Source of the DNA: Pyrrhoderma lamaoense
Taxonomy: Eukaryota > Basidiomycota > Agaricomycetes > Hymenochaetales > Hymenochaetaceae
Length of the DNA: 64,000 nt
NCBI GenBank assembly: GCA_002794735.1
Contig: NBAZ01000002.1
Coordinates: forward strand, 2,480,001-2,544,000
Direction: 5' to 3'
Shown here: in pieces, positions 11,301 through 26,552 of the stretch
Layout: each line of letters starts with the position of its first letter
Numbering within the stretch: position 1 is the stretch's first letter
Made by a program: the position numbers and the translations under genes
Notes under the pieces: generated by a model
What the model was told of the DNA's origin: nothing
What the model saw: the letters and a program-made list of their open reading frames with translations, nothing else
The model's database searches: none

Positions 11301-12385
11301 ACGCTGCCCTTTGATAATAGATATCGCGTAGCTCTATTGCCTTCTCTATAGATGGTAGGTAACCTACGAGATTGTTGTATCTTGTCGCCGCGTAACCAAT
11401 CGGGGAGTTCGTAGGTGAAGTTGGAAAGGCTTGTCCCAGGGCAAGAACCTCTGGAGGGAGTACATTCTCTAATGCAAGCGTTCTATCTTCTGATTCCTCC
11501 TCAGGGCTCTCATTCTGGAATACAAAAACAATGAGCACGTTGCATCAATGGTTACGCACGTAGATGCTGCTTTTTAATTTAACAGATGATCAAACTTACT
11601 TGTAAAAAGTACTATAAGAATACCAAATCCCGATATGGGTTTTAGACGATAGATTGTGATTAGTTTTAGACGCTTCTCTTTGGAGTCGAAATCGTTTAGA
11701 CTTACCCATGAATTCGCGGTATGTCCATAAAACTTGGTTTTACCGTTTTGAGTTATAGACAAGGAACCAAATGAGTCAACAACATCCTGTCCGGATTCCT
11801 CTTTGTTCACTCCGAGCGCTCCCTGGTCAATATTTTCGCGCTGAAGGGGCGCCTTGATCTTCAACAGCTCATCGCTAAGTAGGGGATGAGCTTGAGTTGA
11901 TTGACATGAATGGGAGGTCCTCAGGGCATCCTCAAGGTCCCGAACTCGTTGAGAAAGCTCTGAAATTTTTTCATGCAGTTCCGTAGTGGAGGCCAAAACG
12001 AATCTTCTCATTGACATCAGAGAAATGTCACGTTCGGAATGACGTGTCTATCTCACCTATTGCCTTTCCCCGTAGTCAACGAACCTGTGAAATGGAGGTC
12101 AGATTACGCATATAAACAGGTGATCCTACTCCAAGCACCATCAGGACATATCGCAGCACAACCACGCTTAACACAAGATTCACAAGGTACTCGTCTATAG
12201 AAATGTTTTGATGATTGAGATGCCAAGATGCTTATATAAAGTATGGGGAAAACGTACCGATCACAACGTAGCTTGAGTCTTCTACATTCTGCACAAGAGA
12301 GACGAGCGGCACCTCTTCGCCGACGTTGGGCTCCTCCAGCAGACTCGACAACTGAAGGCATATTCGGGCGTTTCCCAGCGGACAT
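8321..12385 (-). CDS. Zn2Cys6 fungal transcription factor A (polyQ tail)
   Basis: This is a nuclear regulator of the Gal4-type zinc-cluster class. Exon 1 holds CAECRRLKLRC and the next exon RVPCESCVKRGCAAIC, giving the six Cys that bind two zinc ions. A linker SLTTGKGNRFVLAS and a predicted coiled coil (ELHEKISELSQRVRDLEDAL) follow. The middle exons carry the fungal_trans region, including LLSDELLKIK, a DIYYQRAAWMY segment, IFIILAIGTLMDP and HDQAFGAKSPSYQTILQLD. The tail has ten Gln (8759-8788) and imperfect Asn-Gly-rich repeats. It has many introns, not all of which were resolved. It is a close paralogue of the gene at 17382-21173, with introns at matching places in the zinc cluster and linker. 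Target genes are unknown. Confidence 0.85.
8759..8788 (-). repeat. Polyglutamine tract (10 Gln) in factor A
   Basis: Ten consecutive Gln codons (mixed CAA/CAG) occur in the C-terminal activation-type region, followed further along by Asn-Gly-Met/Ile repeats. The paralogue has a Gln/His/Ser-rich tail without this run. Confidence 0.8.
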
Positions 12386-14266
12386 GCGCGTTTCGGAGCT
12401 AATAGGGGAGAGGGATGCAGGGTGAAAGGAGAGGAGAAAGTCGGGGTAGAAAGAGTGGAGGTGGTGGTTAAGAAGTAAGAAAGCTGAAGATAAAAAAGAC
12501 AGATGGAAGTCTGATGCAATGCTTCAGTGACTCTTTCTATTTTTGAGTCCCTTCCCCCAGCGACACTGCCGCCCGGGACTAGATTAGCACAAGGTGAGAA
12601 TTCCAAATTTGACACTTTTTTTGATGAACCCTGCGAAGAGAATACATAAGAGACAGGAAAATGAAAAAAATGTTTCCGGGATGTGCGGTTCACTTGATTG
12701 AGAGGGGGAGGATTCCAGGCAGACGGATACTATCCCGCTCCGGAAAGAAGTAGGAGATGACTTTGATAGAAAAGCTTGATATCCATAATTTATTTTATAA
12801 TTTATTATCCAAACTCGCTCATCTCCTTTTTGGGAAAGTATAGCTCCGGTGTTCAAACAAGAGAGCGTCAGAGATTTAGGGGAGGCGCTTGCCATCTCGA
12901 GTTATCTCAAGTCGGAAGGTCGGGTTGCAAAAACCGAGTTGTGCCTGTGGTCGGTTTGATCGAAGGGATGGGGAGATATTTTGTGTATCTTCGGCAGAGG
13001 CGATGCAAACGATGCTGCCTACTCGACCTCTTCCATCCATGCCAGTGACCGAGGCCCGAGATGGAGAATAACAAATTATCGTTTATCAAACAGATTGATC
13101 AATGCCTTTACCCCATCACAAGCTGTACAGGCTGCACCGTCGGATACAGATCAACGGGCTGTTCTGTAGGATACTACTATTCGGTATACAAACCTTGATA
13201 CACTCTCTTCAAGTTGATTGGCATGTACAGGTGTGTAACAATAGTGACCGCTACAAATCCGCCTTACGATACACATAGTTCTCGGGACCCCTCGGTGTTA
13301 CGTGTTCTTCATACAGCCAAATTGGTTGTTATCACGAGCTACAGGTTTCATACCATGTCAGACTTGTCAACATGTTTCACTATCTCTTATGCGAGAGAAG
13401 CTGCCAACGAATAGTATTCCGCTCGTTTTACTTTCATGAATTGAGATCTCAATACCGATAGAGACCAGAAGCTTCCATGAGATCTAAGAAGAAGAAGAAG
13501 AAAAAGTTCTTTGATGTCCTGGTCTTAGTGACGTTAACTCCTTTTTTCTTCTTTCCTAACTAACAGTACCACAAAAGAAGAGGAAAGAAAAAACTTATCA
13601 GTTACATAATGCACTTGTCAGAACTCACTGAACGCGTGTTGACGAGTACATCCATACCATAAAATTTATCAGAGAACAAAACATCTTGTCCTTCGATAAC
13701 AGAACGCAGTAGATAATTATCATCTTAGGCTTTTATAACTCCGAGTTGTGTCGGTGATGCAATAACACCAATAAAGAACCCTCTGAAAATGTCTATCATG
13801 ATGATGATAATAGTTTGCTAGGGAAAAGTTGCTTTTCGACAAATGGTAGTCTAATACGGACATTTACACTCCGAACTTCCGAAAAGGGCAGGAGGTCATT
13901 CATCTCTTTTTCTAACATTGCACAACGTTGGTTGGTTCTTCATAGCACTTAATGGCACTTCCGATCCGCTATCGATCGCCCATCCGGAGAGAATAAGCTA
14001 CATCCCTAATACAAGCTGGGAGAATATATGGGTCTAATAATACTCCCATAGAACTCGTTTCTCCATGTTCATCGGAGGCTGATATAGCGTCCACCCAGCC
14101 CGCGGCCCCTACTGACTCTTTCGGCACAGTTCCATGGATGATGCACACGAGTTAATTATACATTATAATACAAAACAATAACTGCCGGAATTAGGGTAAC
14201 CATCTTTACAACTAACTAAACGTAAAGATATTGGAAGTAATCAATAAAGGAAACCACCAGATGCCG
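12386..14266. other. Long intergenic region upstream of factor A
   Basis: Nearly 1.9 kb lies between the start of factor A and the 3' end of the secreted-protein gene. It has a GAA-rich tract near 13488-13506 and pyrimidine-rich runs (gene strand) close to the factor A start. Open frames are short, overlap on both strands, and show no domain. It probably holds a long promoter and a 5' leader; no gene is supported. Confidence 0.5.
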
Positions 14267-16355
14267 TTAAGATATTGTATCTGATTGAGATTGGTACATC
14301 TTTTCAATCTCAGCAGAGTCGACAGTTGATGTTGGAGTAGGTGCGGCGACAGACTATTAAAATTAATTGTCAATCAGCAAAGATGTTACTACGGGCCAAA
14401 GTTGACCCTGTAGAAGAAACGTTTCACTCACACTCTCAAACTCTGTTGACGTTGACATCATATCACCCATTTCGGCAAAGTCAGAAGGCATGACCGAAGA
14501 TGAAGAAGGGCATCTGTGGTGGTGGACAAAGAATAACTCTCTGTAGTTGCCATAGTGAAAGACATTGAAGATGTGATCAAGTCTGTAGTGCTCAAAGAAT
14601 CTACTCCAGACTCGCTGCAATCACTAGAGTCATCACTTTCCATATCATCATTATCAACGGGTTCAAAGGAGGCGGCACTCGATGATTCTGATACGGCATG
14701 AACAGCAGGTCCGACAGGTGAAAAGACAAGCGTGACATTGTGAGCATTGTCTCCGACTTGACTTGGAAGTGCGGAAGGAGAAGGGATGGTTCCATTGATA
14801 GTCTGGGTGATATTTGAGCTGGGGTCGATAGCTTGGGTAACATTTGAGCTAGGGTTAGACAGTTGCATATCCTTGATGACTCCAGGTACTTTGATACTCA
14901 GCTGTTTTTCATGTGCATCCCCGGATGTAGTCGAGTTCGATAGCACAGTTTTGTTCAAGGCTGGGGACCAAAGAGGAGCAACAATCCCAGAAACCGAATT
15001 GTAAGTAAACATCTGGGATTTATGCATTTCCCCGGAGGAACTATTAGCGGCAATAACATCTGTGAAGCATCTTTCCATCGTTAAAGGAGCAGGAGTTGGA
15101 GGGTTGGGGTCAAATGTAGCACAGTATGGTCGCATTGCCGCTTCTGAAGACTCAAACACGGGTACTTGTAGCGTAACCATGATGCTGGTCTCTTTATTTC
15201 CAGTAAAAGTATTCACCATCGAACCATTACTGGAAGTTTCGGCATCACTAACTACAAGGAAGAACTGGGTTTGTGTAGAATTCGAGGCATCAAGGACGAA
15301 AGGACTCGTGGCTGAGTCGGAAACTGATTTCATAGCGTTTGATGACGTATTATCTGTAACATTTACAGTTGACAGAACTAGAGATGCAAGTCGTTCTTTT
15401 AACATGCCCCCGACATTCTTGTAGAAGGAAAGTGTAAGTAAATCAAAATGTTGTAATAAGAACCTAATTTACCACGATATCTATGGTACCAGGAACTCCA
15501 GGAATACTGCCAATGTCCAATTCCCTTTTCAATGAGCTTGGTTCAAAGTCTACTGAGCAGCGCCTTCACATCCATTTCCGATTACAGCACTTTGCGATTC
15601 GGCGTGTACAACCTGGTTGCTATCCCCGTTGGTCACCGTCCTGTCACGCAAGCGATCATCATGGTGAGGTTCTCTCCGTTCTGCCATGGGCCAAACCATC
15701 GTTTGAGAATGTCTGCGAGACTGTGTGTATCCGAGTAAGATCCATGTCGTCCATCTCCGATTTCCATAGTGCCGATTTGAAGTAAGGGATCTAATGGATC
15801 CCATGTATCAGCATCTGTTGTTTGTATTTCCTTCAGAATGTCGGAATCACTATCGCGCTTTGTCTGAGCAGCAGTAGTTGGCAAAACATGGTATGCTGCT
15901 ACTGCAGCTGAGTAGATTTGCTCTTCTAGACGAAGGTCTTGATCATGTTGCATGAACTCCTGAGACAAATCATCTACAGATTGACGACCGTAAATACGGG
16001 AGTTGGGGTAAGCTTTAGAATTGAAATGGGCTTGACGACCACCAAGAAGGTAGTGACTGCCGTGATATGAAGAATCATCGATTTTCCAGTAGTCATCAGA
16101 GCCATGAGTGTCCTAACAAGTCAGTCATAGATAAGCGTCACAATAATCTGACGAGCATATGAATAGAACATCACGAACCTTCGCCATACCCTTTTCAGCA
16201 TTACTAGACTCAGAGTATCCGATATGATGTTCATTATTGTGACGACGACCACTGAGATCTATAGCTCTAGCATTTGCAACTGGAACAAAAGAAGGCGTAG
16301 CTGCAGTTGCGACCAGCGCTGCAAGACTGAGCAAACGAGGAGAAAGATAAATCAT
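14267..16355 (-). CDS. Secreted Ser/Thr/Asn-rich protein of unknown function
   Basis: I do not recognise the family. The N-terminus has a signal peptide (MIYLSPRLLSLAALVATAA). Next comes a His/Ser/Tyr-rich segment, two KR sites (TKRDSDSD and LKRELDIG) suitable for Kex2-type cleavage, and a long extracellular-looking region with many N-glycosylation sequons (NVT, NSS, NGT, NKT). The C-terminal exon reads SVAAPTPTSTVDSAEI and ends QSQSDTIS. No membrane helix or GPI signal is seen near the end. A 30-nt unit is repeated at 14801-14860. The frame reading TTTESYSLSTTT-like sequence passes into the frame PSSSSVMPSDFAEM across a CCC run at 14508-14510; one added C joins them, or a 50-nt intron with a poor donor could. 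The internal junction near 15550-15640 is also uncertain. It lies between two paralogous transcription factors. Confidence 0.6.
14801..14860 (-). repeat. Two tandem 30-nt coding repeats
   Basis: Units 14801-14830 and 14831-14860 match at 20 of 30 positions. On the coding strand they encode SNPSSNVTQAI and DPSSNITQTI, so each unit carries one N-glycosylation sequon. This shows local duplication inside the secreted-protein gene. Confidence 0.75.
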
Positions 16356-17381
16356 TTCAGCGCCGTATTAGGTTGCAGTGGCAGAGTTTATGTGTATAAA
16401 AAAGTGCAAAGAGTTTATCGGTAGAGAGAAGGTAGGAATAGTATATGACGGCGCAGCCAATCAGTGTGTGTGCGTACGAATAGTATGTGCTGGGTCACCA
16501 GGACCAGATTATAGGTAGTAGCAAGCTAACTATGGACCAGCAGAGATGAACCTAGCCCTTATATAAGGTGAACTCGTAGTCAGCCCTTATTAACATATAA
16601 AGAACTGGTCTTGATTTGAATATCTCAATTGAAACCAAAACGATTTATTGAATATCCTCGAGGAGCATACTTTGAGCTTCATAATAGAGATAGTAGAGAT
16701 AGAGAGACAAAATCGAGAGTGGTCGATAGCGATGCAAGTCATGAACTCGATGACCTGAACTTGCACCTGGATTGGACTGGAATTGCATGGCAAGCCACAT
16801 TATCGAACAATTTTAAACTCCGCGAATATGGGAAGATAGTTCCGGAACGGATTTTAAAGGGAAAGGGTTGATTCTACACATATAAAATACAAGGATTTTG
16901 GAAAAAAATAATGCGAATGATGTACCTAGATAACGATGTGCTCGGTTAGTATCAAAGGAGGTGGTTTTTATCCGCATAATTTCTGAGATTTTGCGGGTTC
17001 ATGTGCATGTATACAAAAAAAGAACTATACGCGGCGATTCTGAGTAAATGGGTGCACATCCAAGGAAAAGGAAATACGGATGTTCGGAAAGGGACCCAAT
17101 CGTGTCATGCACAAGACGAGAAGCTTTCTTGATGGCTCATGTCAATTTGCTTCTTGCCTGTTCTATTCTGTCTTCTCGCTATCCTCGTCCTTTCTGGTAG
17201 GGGAGAGCTGACGAGCTGCGGGAGGGACCCTCAACAAACATAAGCCACAGTACTTGATCTTATCTGTATATACGAAGCAGTCGGCTATCAAGAATTGCTA
17301 TTTCAAATTGCATTCTAGACAAGGACTTCCATTTTCAAGCCGACTGTTGTGTATCACCCGTTTTAAGAGTCGTCCACAACG
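16356..17381. promoter_or_regulatory. Divergent promoter region, secreted protein / factor B
   Basis: About 1 kb separates two start codons that point away from each other. A 12-bp palindrome CCTTATATAAGG lies at 16557-16568, about 200 bp before the secreted-protein start; it contains a TATA-like core but I assign no factor. No gene is seen. Confidence 0.4.
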
Positions 17382-20300
17382 ATGTCGGCGTTGAGAGGTT
17401 ACAATGACGAGGCAGTAGGTTCAGTAGCAAGAAATAAGAAGCGAAGCACCGCTCTTTCATGTGCAGAATGTAGAAGGTATGCACGCGCTTATCCCATCTC
17501 GCCGAACACAACGGCGAAACTCCCCCGCAAATCAAGAACTAACTGCTGTAACTTCGTTCCTTTAGACTTAAACTACGCTGCGATAGGTATGTCGCGTGCA
17601 GACTCGCATTTACACTAATTAGAGAACGCTCACAATCATATTTTGATCAAATTCCTTTTACGGATTTATTTAGAAAATTTCCGTGTAGTATGTATTTGTT
17701 GATCCATTTGCTATGTTAAAGGGTCTCTCTAGAGACTGACGCACTTTGATTTTTGATCAGGCGCCTGCGTTAAACGAGGCTGTAGTCAAATATGTCCTGA
17801 GGGTATGTAAATCCCCCATAATTTTTCGTGTCTTTTATAGCCCTTTAGGCATCCGCACTGACCGGAATGTTATATCATCCTCTTAGGTTCATTAACTACA
17901 GGAAAGGGTAACAGGTGTGAATTTTGATCTTGCCTTCGCACCGAGTCTCCCGTAATGAACAATGTTAACTGTTCTCCGCCAGATTTGTGCTGGCGAACAC
18001 AGAGAGTTTACACGAGAAGATCTCAGAACTCTCACACCGTGTCCGCTCGCTTGAGGATGCACTGTCTGTAGCACACAGTACTCTGCATAACGATAGACAC
18101 CCACTTCTCAGTGACGAGTTGCTTAAAATAAAGAATCCGTTAGAAAGAGAGGTTATAGCTGAGGCTCCAAAACTACCCGACGAAGAGGACGCAATTGATG
18201 CCGTTGGCTCTTTGTAAATTGTAATTTGATATCATCAACTGGTCAGTAGCTAAATTTAATTATGAAAGGTCCATTTCTTCCACTGGTCGCGCAAACTTCT
18301 ATGGGCAAACTGCCAATGCATGGGTAAGTAATGAATGTCTTGTTGTTTGTTCCTACATGGCTAATATGAGCTTTAGTATCTACTTCAGGTCAGTACAATG
18401 CCTATAATAACCCCTCTTTCACCAACGCCTCTTACTAATGTCCTGAGTACTACGATATTCATTTTTAGAATGAAGAAGGTGATCACTCGGACGGTGAAGG
18501 GGACAACGCACTAGCGCTCCCATTAGCAGATGTCCCATGGTTAAGCCATGCATTCCCTTTCTCACCATCCCTAAGCCAGCCAGCTGCGTTAGATCTCCGT
18601 AACACGCTCCTTGCAAATCTACCGGATGCCCCTACAGCACGTCAGCTTGTAGAGATCTATTTCCTTAATGCAGCATGGATGTATCATCCAGTTGCAAAGG
18701 AAGATTTCGACAAGCTTGTCTTTTCTCGGGTCTATCCATATGCAACGTCAGCAGACTCTCCGTCAGACAATGAAGTTGATCGAGACTCTGGCTCGCGCGA
18801 GAGTCATCGGCTGGGGTTGTTGTACATTATACTGGCCGTTGGAATCCTTGTTGACCTTGATAGACAGTCTCATGACCCAGCTGCACAACATTACTATCAA
18901 CTAGCGAAAGCTGCGCTTAGTCTCGATGCGATTATGGAGGAGCCAAGTATAACCGCCATACAAGCGCTGGTGAGGAATCATTGATTTTCCCTGAAATTCA
19001 TTAGATCATAATGATGGCCGTGTAGGTAATAATGTGTCACTATATGTTCCTCAACGATGTAGATACCCAAAGATGGACGTTGATGGGGATCGTAGTCAAG
19101 CTTGCTCAAAGTGTATGTATTTAATCCTCGTGGCCATTAGCCCGGTAAACTAAATTGTCCACCCTGCTTTAAGATCGGCCTACGTATGTTCATCTTGATA
19201 GTAGATGAGATATGATCAACTAATGGGGCGAGCAGATCGCGATAGCACACGCTGGAAGCTTTCTCCGGAGGAAACAAAGTTACGCCGAACGTTGTTCTGG
19301 GAGATATATGTATATGATTCCTGGCAGGTGATACCCTTTTGCCCGTTTCTTATTAGTAGAAGCTCGGTTGTTGAGATAACGTTGTATTCTTATGGCATCT
19401 AGAGTCTGACCTATGGACGTCCTCCTTCGTTATCAATGTCTCACATTGATTGCAAAATTTTGTACGACCCAAAGGCCCCTCCGGAAGATAGTTGGTTGTT
19501 ATGTAAGTTCTTTATTCATCCGTCTCTATTACGAGCTTTTTTAAGCAAAAACTTTATTCAGTTGATGCGTGGAAGCACCGGTTTTCGTCGGAATGCCTTA
19601 GCATCGTGCATGATCAGATTTTCGGAGCAAGGGCTCCTTCGTACGCCACGGTAATGGAGTTGGATAAACGTGTCCGTCAGTATCCTATTCCCCCAGTACT
19701 TCAAGTTCCTGGGTTCGGGACCGCACCTATGTATACTCCAAACAATGATTTGCCATCATCCAGACTGACCATGCAACGTTATATTGTTCTTGCTATCAAG
19801 GAGGTTGGTAAGTCCCCGGTCCGAATGACTTCCACATACTTAACGATATTAATGTGACGGTGGGTTACTTAGTATTGCTGTATATGCATCGGGGTTTCTT
19901 TGCCAAGGCAATGACGGATAATGCAAGCGACCCTTTGAGCGGAAAATACGGACATTCCGTGCTTCGTGCTCAAGAGAGTTCATCCTTTTTTGTAAAACTT
20001 ATTAGGAGTTTGTGGATACATCAGCAAATGTTAGCGGAAAGGAATTGGTTTCTGTTTACTCATGTTTTTTCTTGTGCGGTATGTCTTGAATTGACTATGA
20101 GCCCTTTTCTAGTACCTCATCATTTTTCTAGATCGTCCTCGGTTCAATACCAGCTAAGTGTCCAGGGATGACATTGGCAAGATCTGCTTTGCGTGATTTT
20201 GATCAGGCCTATGATTTGTTTGAGCGATGCGGAGAAAAGTCGAGGACGGCTAAAGTCTTGGTATGTTTGATTATCCATCTTATATCAGTGTATGCTGAAA

Positions 20301-21173
20301 GAATTTTTGTCAATAGCCCATCCTTCAAAAGTTACGCGAACGTGCTAATGCATCTATGAATGAACATTTGAATCAGCAAAAGGAATTATCGGGATCTTCC
20401 TACATTAATCCCAAGCGTGAACCGTCTCAAGACCTACTACCCAAACACGAAGACGAATTGGAAACCTTAGGCGGAAAGACTCGTCTGGTTACTCGAAAGG
20501 CAACTTCCCCTTCTTCGGCCTCCCCTCGCAACTCACGTTCGCCTGCGTCTAGTCCCGCAGTCACACATACTTCTCCGCCGCCCATAACACCTGTATCCCC
20601 GACTTCTACAAATTCGCTTATGGGACAATCTCAAAATATTCAATCGTCGTTCTATAGCGTAAATGATCATATGCCAGTTACCCACCAATCTCCTCAGGTT
20701 CAACAAATGTACTCGTCGCCTATCGAAAGTGCTGGTGTTCCGGCTTACCCTCACTCGCCTGAGATGGCTTTATTCGGATCGGGACATCTTATGCCGAGCA
20801 ATATCACTCGCATCTGCATAATGGACATCTACAAGAAACTCCGCATATGCAGTGGCAACACGACCCAAATATGATGGCGTATCCCACTGCAAGTACGTCT
20901 ACCCAACACAGCGATCAGTCACAACACAGCTATGGAAGTGGTCACGGTGTTGGTAATCTAAACATGAATACTAATATCACTACGCAAGGCTACGCGTATG
21001 GGACATCCTACTATGACTTGACTGTTCCACAGCAACATATTGTGTATACCCCTATTCATGGACATATTCCTATGCATGGGCAAGGCTATATGGGCCAAGA
21101 ATCATTATCACCTCAAGATATAGATACTACCGGTGCTTGGACAAACTTCTTAGAACAATACGGAACGTCCTAG
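17382..21173 (+). CDS. Zn2Cys6 fungal transcription factor B
   Basis: This is a nuclear Gal4-type regulator and paralogue of factor A. The zinc cluster is spread over three small exons: CAECRR, LKLRCDR, KFPCS, then ACVKRGCSQICPEG. Next come SLTTGKGNRFVLAN and the coiled-coil segment ESLHEKISELSHRVRSLEDA. The fungal_trans region includes EIYFLNAAWMYHPVAKEDFD, LLYIILAVGILVDLD, TLFWEIYVYDSWQ and HDQIFGARAPSYATVMELD. Later exons have YMHRGFFAKAM and the IVLGSIPAKCPGM segment. The tail is Ser/Pro- and Gln/His-rich and ends in TGAWTNFLEQYGTS, parallel to the AWFDFVSEF ending of factor A. Shared intron positions in the zinc cluster and linker show an old duplication with inversion or separation. Targets are unknown. 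Confidence 0.85.
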
Positions 21174-21767
21174 AGCCTCCGAGGAACGCTATACCTTTAA
21201 GAGAGTGTGGTGATTAGATCTGGGTATTTGATGCATGATGGACTTCTTCCCCTTTTTTTCTTCGAATTATTTGTTTTGCAGATCCTTATACCTCTAAGTC
21301 GCTCAGGCTACCAACAGGATTAAGTGTATTATAGGCTTTCTAGTTTAAGAGGCCATTACAAAAACAATGTAGTTGTGTGTACTTATATCCTGCTCAACGT
21401 TTCAAATAGTTAATAACAAGAAAAACATTTTTATGTGTTGCGGGTGAGCTTTGAGCATGGCGAAATGCTAATTAATAATAAATCTTAGTCTTCTCGTCGA
21501 TATTACATACCCAACATCTTATACAAGAGATGTGTGGATTGTTGCCATGTTATTATTCACCGTGTCTGGTCGCGAAATTTCCCATTTCAATGGTTCATCG
21601 ATTCTTAATAAGATTTTAAAGCTTCGTCTGCAATAACCGTACGTCAGATAACTTAAGTATCATCTGATTCTCATTCATTTGATCTAATAAGTCCTATACT
21701 TTTTAACTATACTCATACATCTCTTTATCTGAAATGTCTACTATGCTAATTTAGTTTTTGATATAGA
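21174..21767. other. Intergenic region downstream of factor B
   Basis: AT-rich sequence with no convincing open frame. It probably holds the 3' untranslated region of factor B. Confidence 0.5.
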
Positions 21768-21986
21768 TCACTTTTGTCCAATTGGTTTGACGGCAGGGCT
21801 ATTATTAGACTTACTCGTCTGAGCTTCCGCTTCAGATGAGTCTACCAGTTCCTTTATGCTCTTATGAGCGGGCTCCTCTGTCTTAGGCTCCTCCTTCTTG
21901 ACTTTTCGCTTGAAGATGGCCTTTTTTCTCGGAACAGGGTCTTTGAGTGCTTGACTGTAGGTCTTATTGGAGTTATTCGAAGACAT
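21768..21986 (-). CDS. Small Lys/Glu-rich hypothetical protein (72 aa)
   Basis: A single uninterrupted frame of 72 codons starts MSSNNSNKTYSQ and contains a basic block (KKAIFKRKVKKEE) followed by acidic and Ser-rich sequence. A TATAAAA lies only about a dozen bases before the ATG on the coding strand, too close to act as a normal TATA box, and is followed by CCCCAG, so the ATG could also sit just inside an exon. I recognise no domain. The composition looks like a disordered protein rather than a random frame, but the evidence is thin. Confidence 0.35.
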   Translation of the reverse strand: MSSNNSNKTYSQALKDPVPRKKAIFKRKVKKEEPKTEEPAHKSIKELVDSSEAEAQTSKSNNSPAVKPIGQK

Positions 21987-22666
21987 TTCTGGGGTTTTAT
22001 AAGGTGATTTGGATATAGTCTCTCCAGGGATTCCTTTTATACCTCAAGAAATAGGCAATCACAGAACAACATAAACAATACTGTGTATCAAAGTGTTCAT
22101 ACTTTGCATTAACAATTATTGTGTACCCTCTTGGGGCCCAGTTGGAATCAAAGTAGAAAGATTTGCAATATTCATATACTATCACTCACAGAAAATAGTG
22201 ATGATTTTGCACGTTAATTGTCAGTCAGGTACTCTATGATAGCATTTCCCACTCATTATGCTCCTCTAGTATTGTACCCCTTTATTTTTGAATAGTAGTA
22301 AAAGCAATATATATGAGAGAATTTCGGGAGAAACCATCCAGAGTCACAGCATGGTGGCCAAGTCGGTACTAGGTAGTCTTCTAGATCCATAAATAGCTGT
22401 GAGTTTTGCTATTGGCGAAGCATGTATCCCTGAAGTTTGCAACCCCAGAAATAATCTCGGAGATGTCCCGAAGTTTTGTATGCTTGAATGAGAGCGTAAA
22501 TTTCATATGATACTTTGTAAGGGTATTATCGTAAACATTACATCTTTACCTGGATTATTATAATTGTGACGAGATTCAAGAACACCAGGTGCTAAGTGAT
22601 GGTGGACCAGGAAAGGATTTGATTACATATGAATTCTGATTTTTATATTGGCTCGGAAGAAGCCGA
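21987..22666. other. Intergenic region upstream of the zinc transporter
   Basis: AT-rich sequence between the small hypothetical frame and the MSC2-like gene. No domain-bearing open frame is present. It presumably includes the transporter promoter; no zinc-response element was identified by eye. Confidence 0.45.
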
Positions 22667-26241
<3,575 letters not shown>

Positions 26242-26552
26242 CACGTAGCTTAGAAGCTTCTATTTCTTTCATATTTCAAGTTCGTGGATTTGGGACAATC
26301 TAGTTTTTCCTTTTTTTCCCTTCTCGTTTCCATCTTGTAAAAGAATTAACTCGGGACGTGTGTATTATTTTTAATTAGATGAATATCCGCCTTCAGAAGT
26401 GAACAGAAAATCAACGCTAAGAGTTGGAAGTTAGTAATTGCAGGCGGAAGTGAAGTGGGTAGTAGTATGGCAGATATTATATTATTGCTTCTAGTACTGC
26501 GAGTTAAAGAAAAAGGAAGAGAAATCGAAAAGCCGCCAGGGAAAAAAAGGAG
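26242..26552. other. Convergent intergenic region
   Basis: Sequence between the 3' ends of the zinc transporter and uL23m. A short frame runs across it into antisense uL23m sequence and is not credible as a gene. Confidence 0.5.

Noticed and set aside
12232..12693. 153-codon minus-strand frame over the factor A start
   Set aside because: It overlaps the zinc-cluster exon in another frame and reads as leader and shadow sequence.
13632..13637. Isolated ACGCGT outside POL1
   Set aside because: Single ACGCGT copies also occur at 13632, in MSC2 exons and near 59270. A six-base word is expected every several kilobases, so only the POL1 cluster is notable.
15062..15424. 120-codon plus-strand frame
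   Set aside because: It is antisense to the Ser/Thr-rich part of the secreted-protein gene, whose coding frame is longer and has a signal peptide and sequons.
16557..16568. CCTTATATAAGG as an SRF/Mcm1-type CArG box
   Set aside because: The A/T core is eight bases, not six as in a CArG box. It may just be a TATA-like palindrome.
20130..20160. GGTTCAATACC, resembling a tRNA B box
   Set aside because: It lies in a coding exon of factor B (IVLGSIPAKCPG) with the same peptide in factor A, and no A box or cloverleaf fits.
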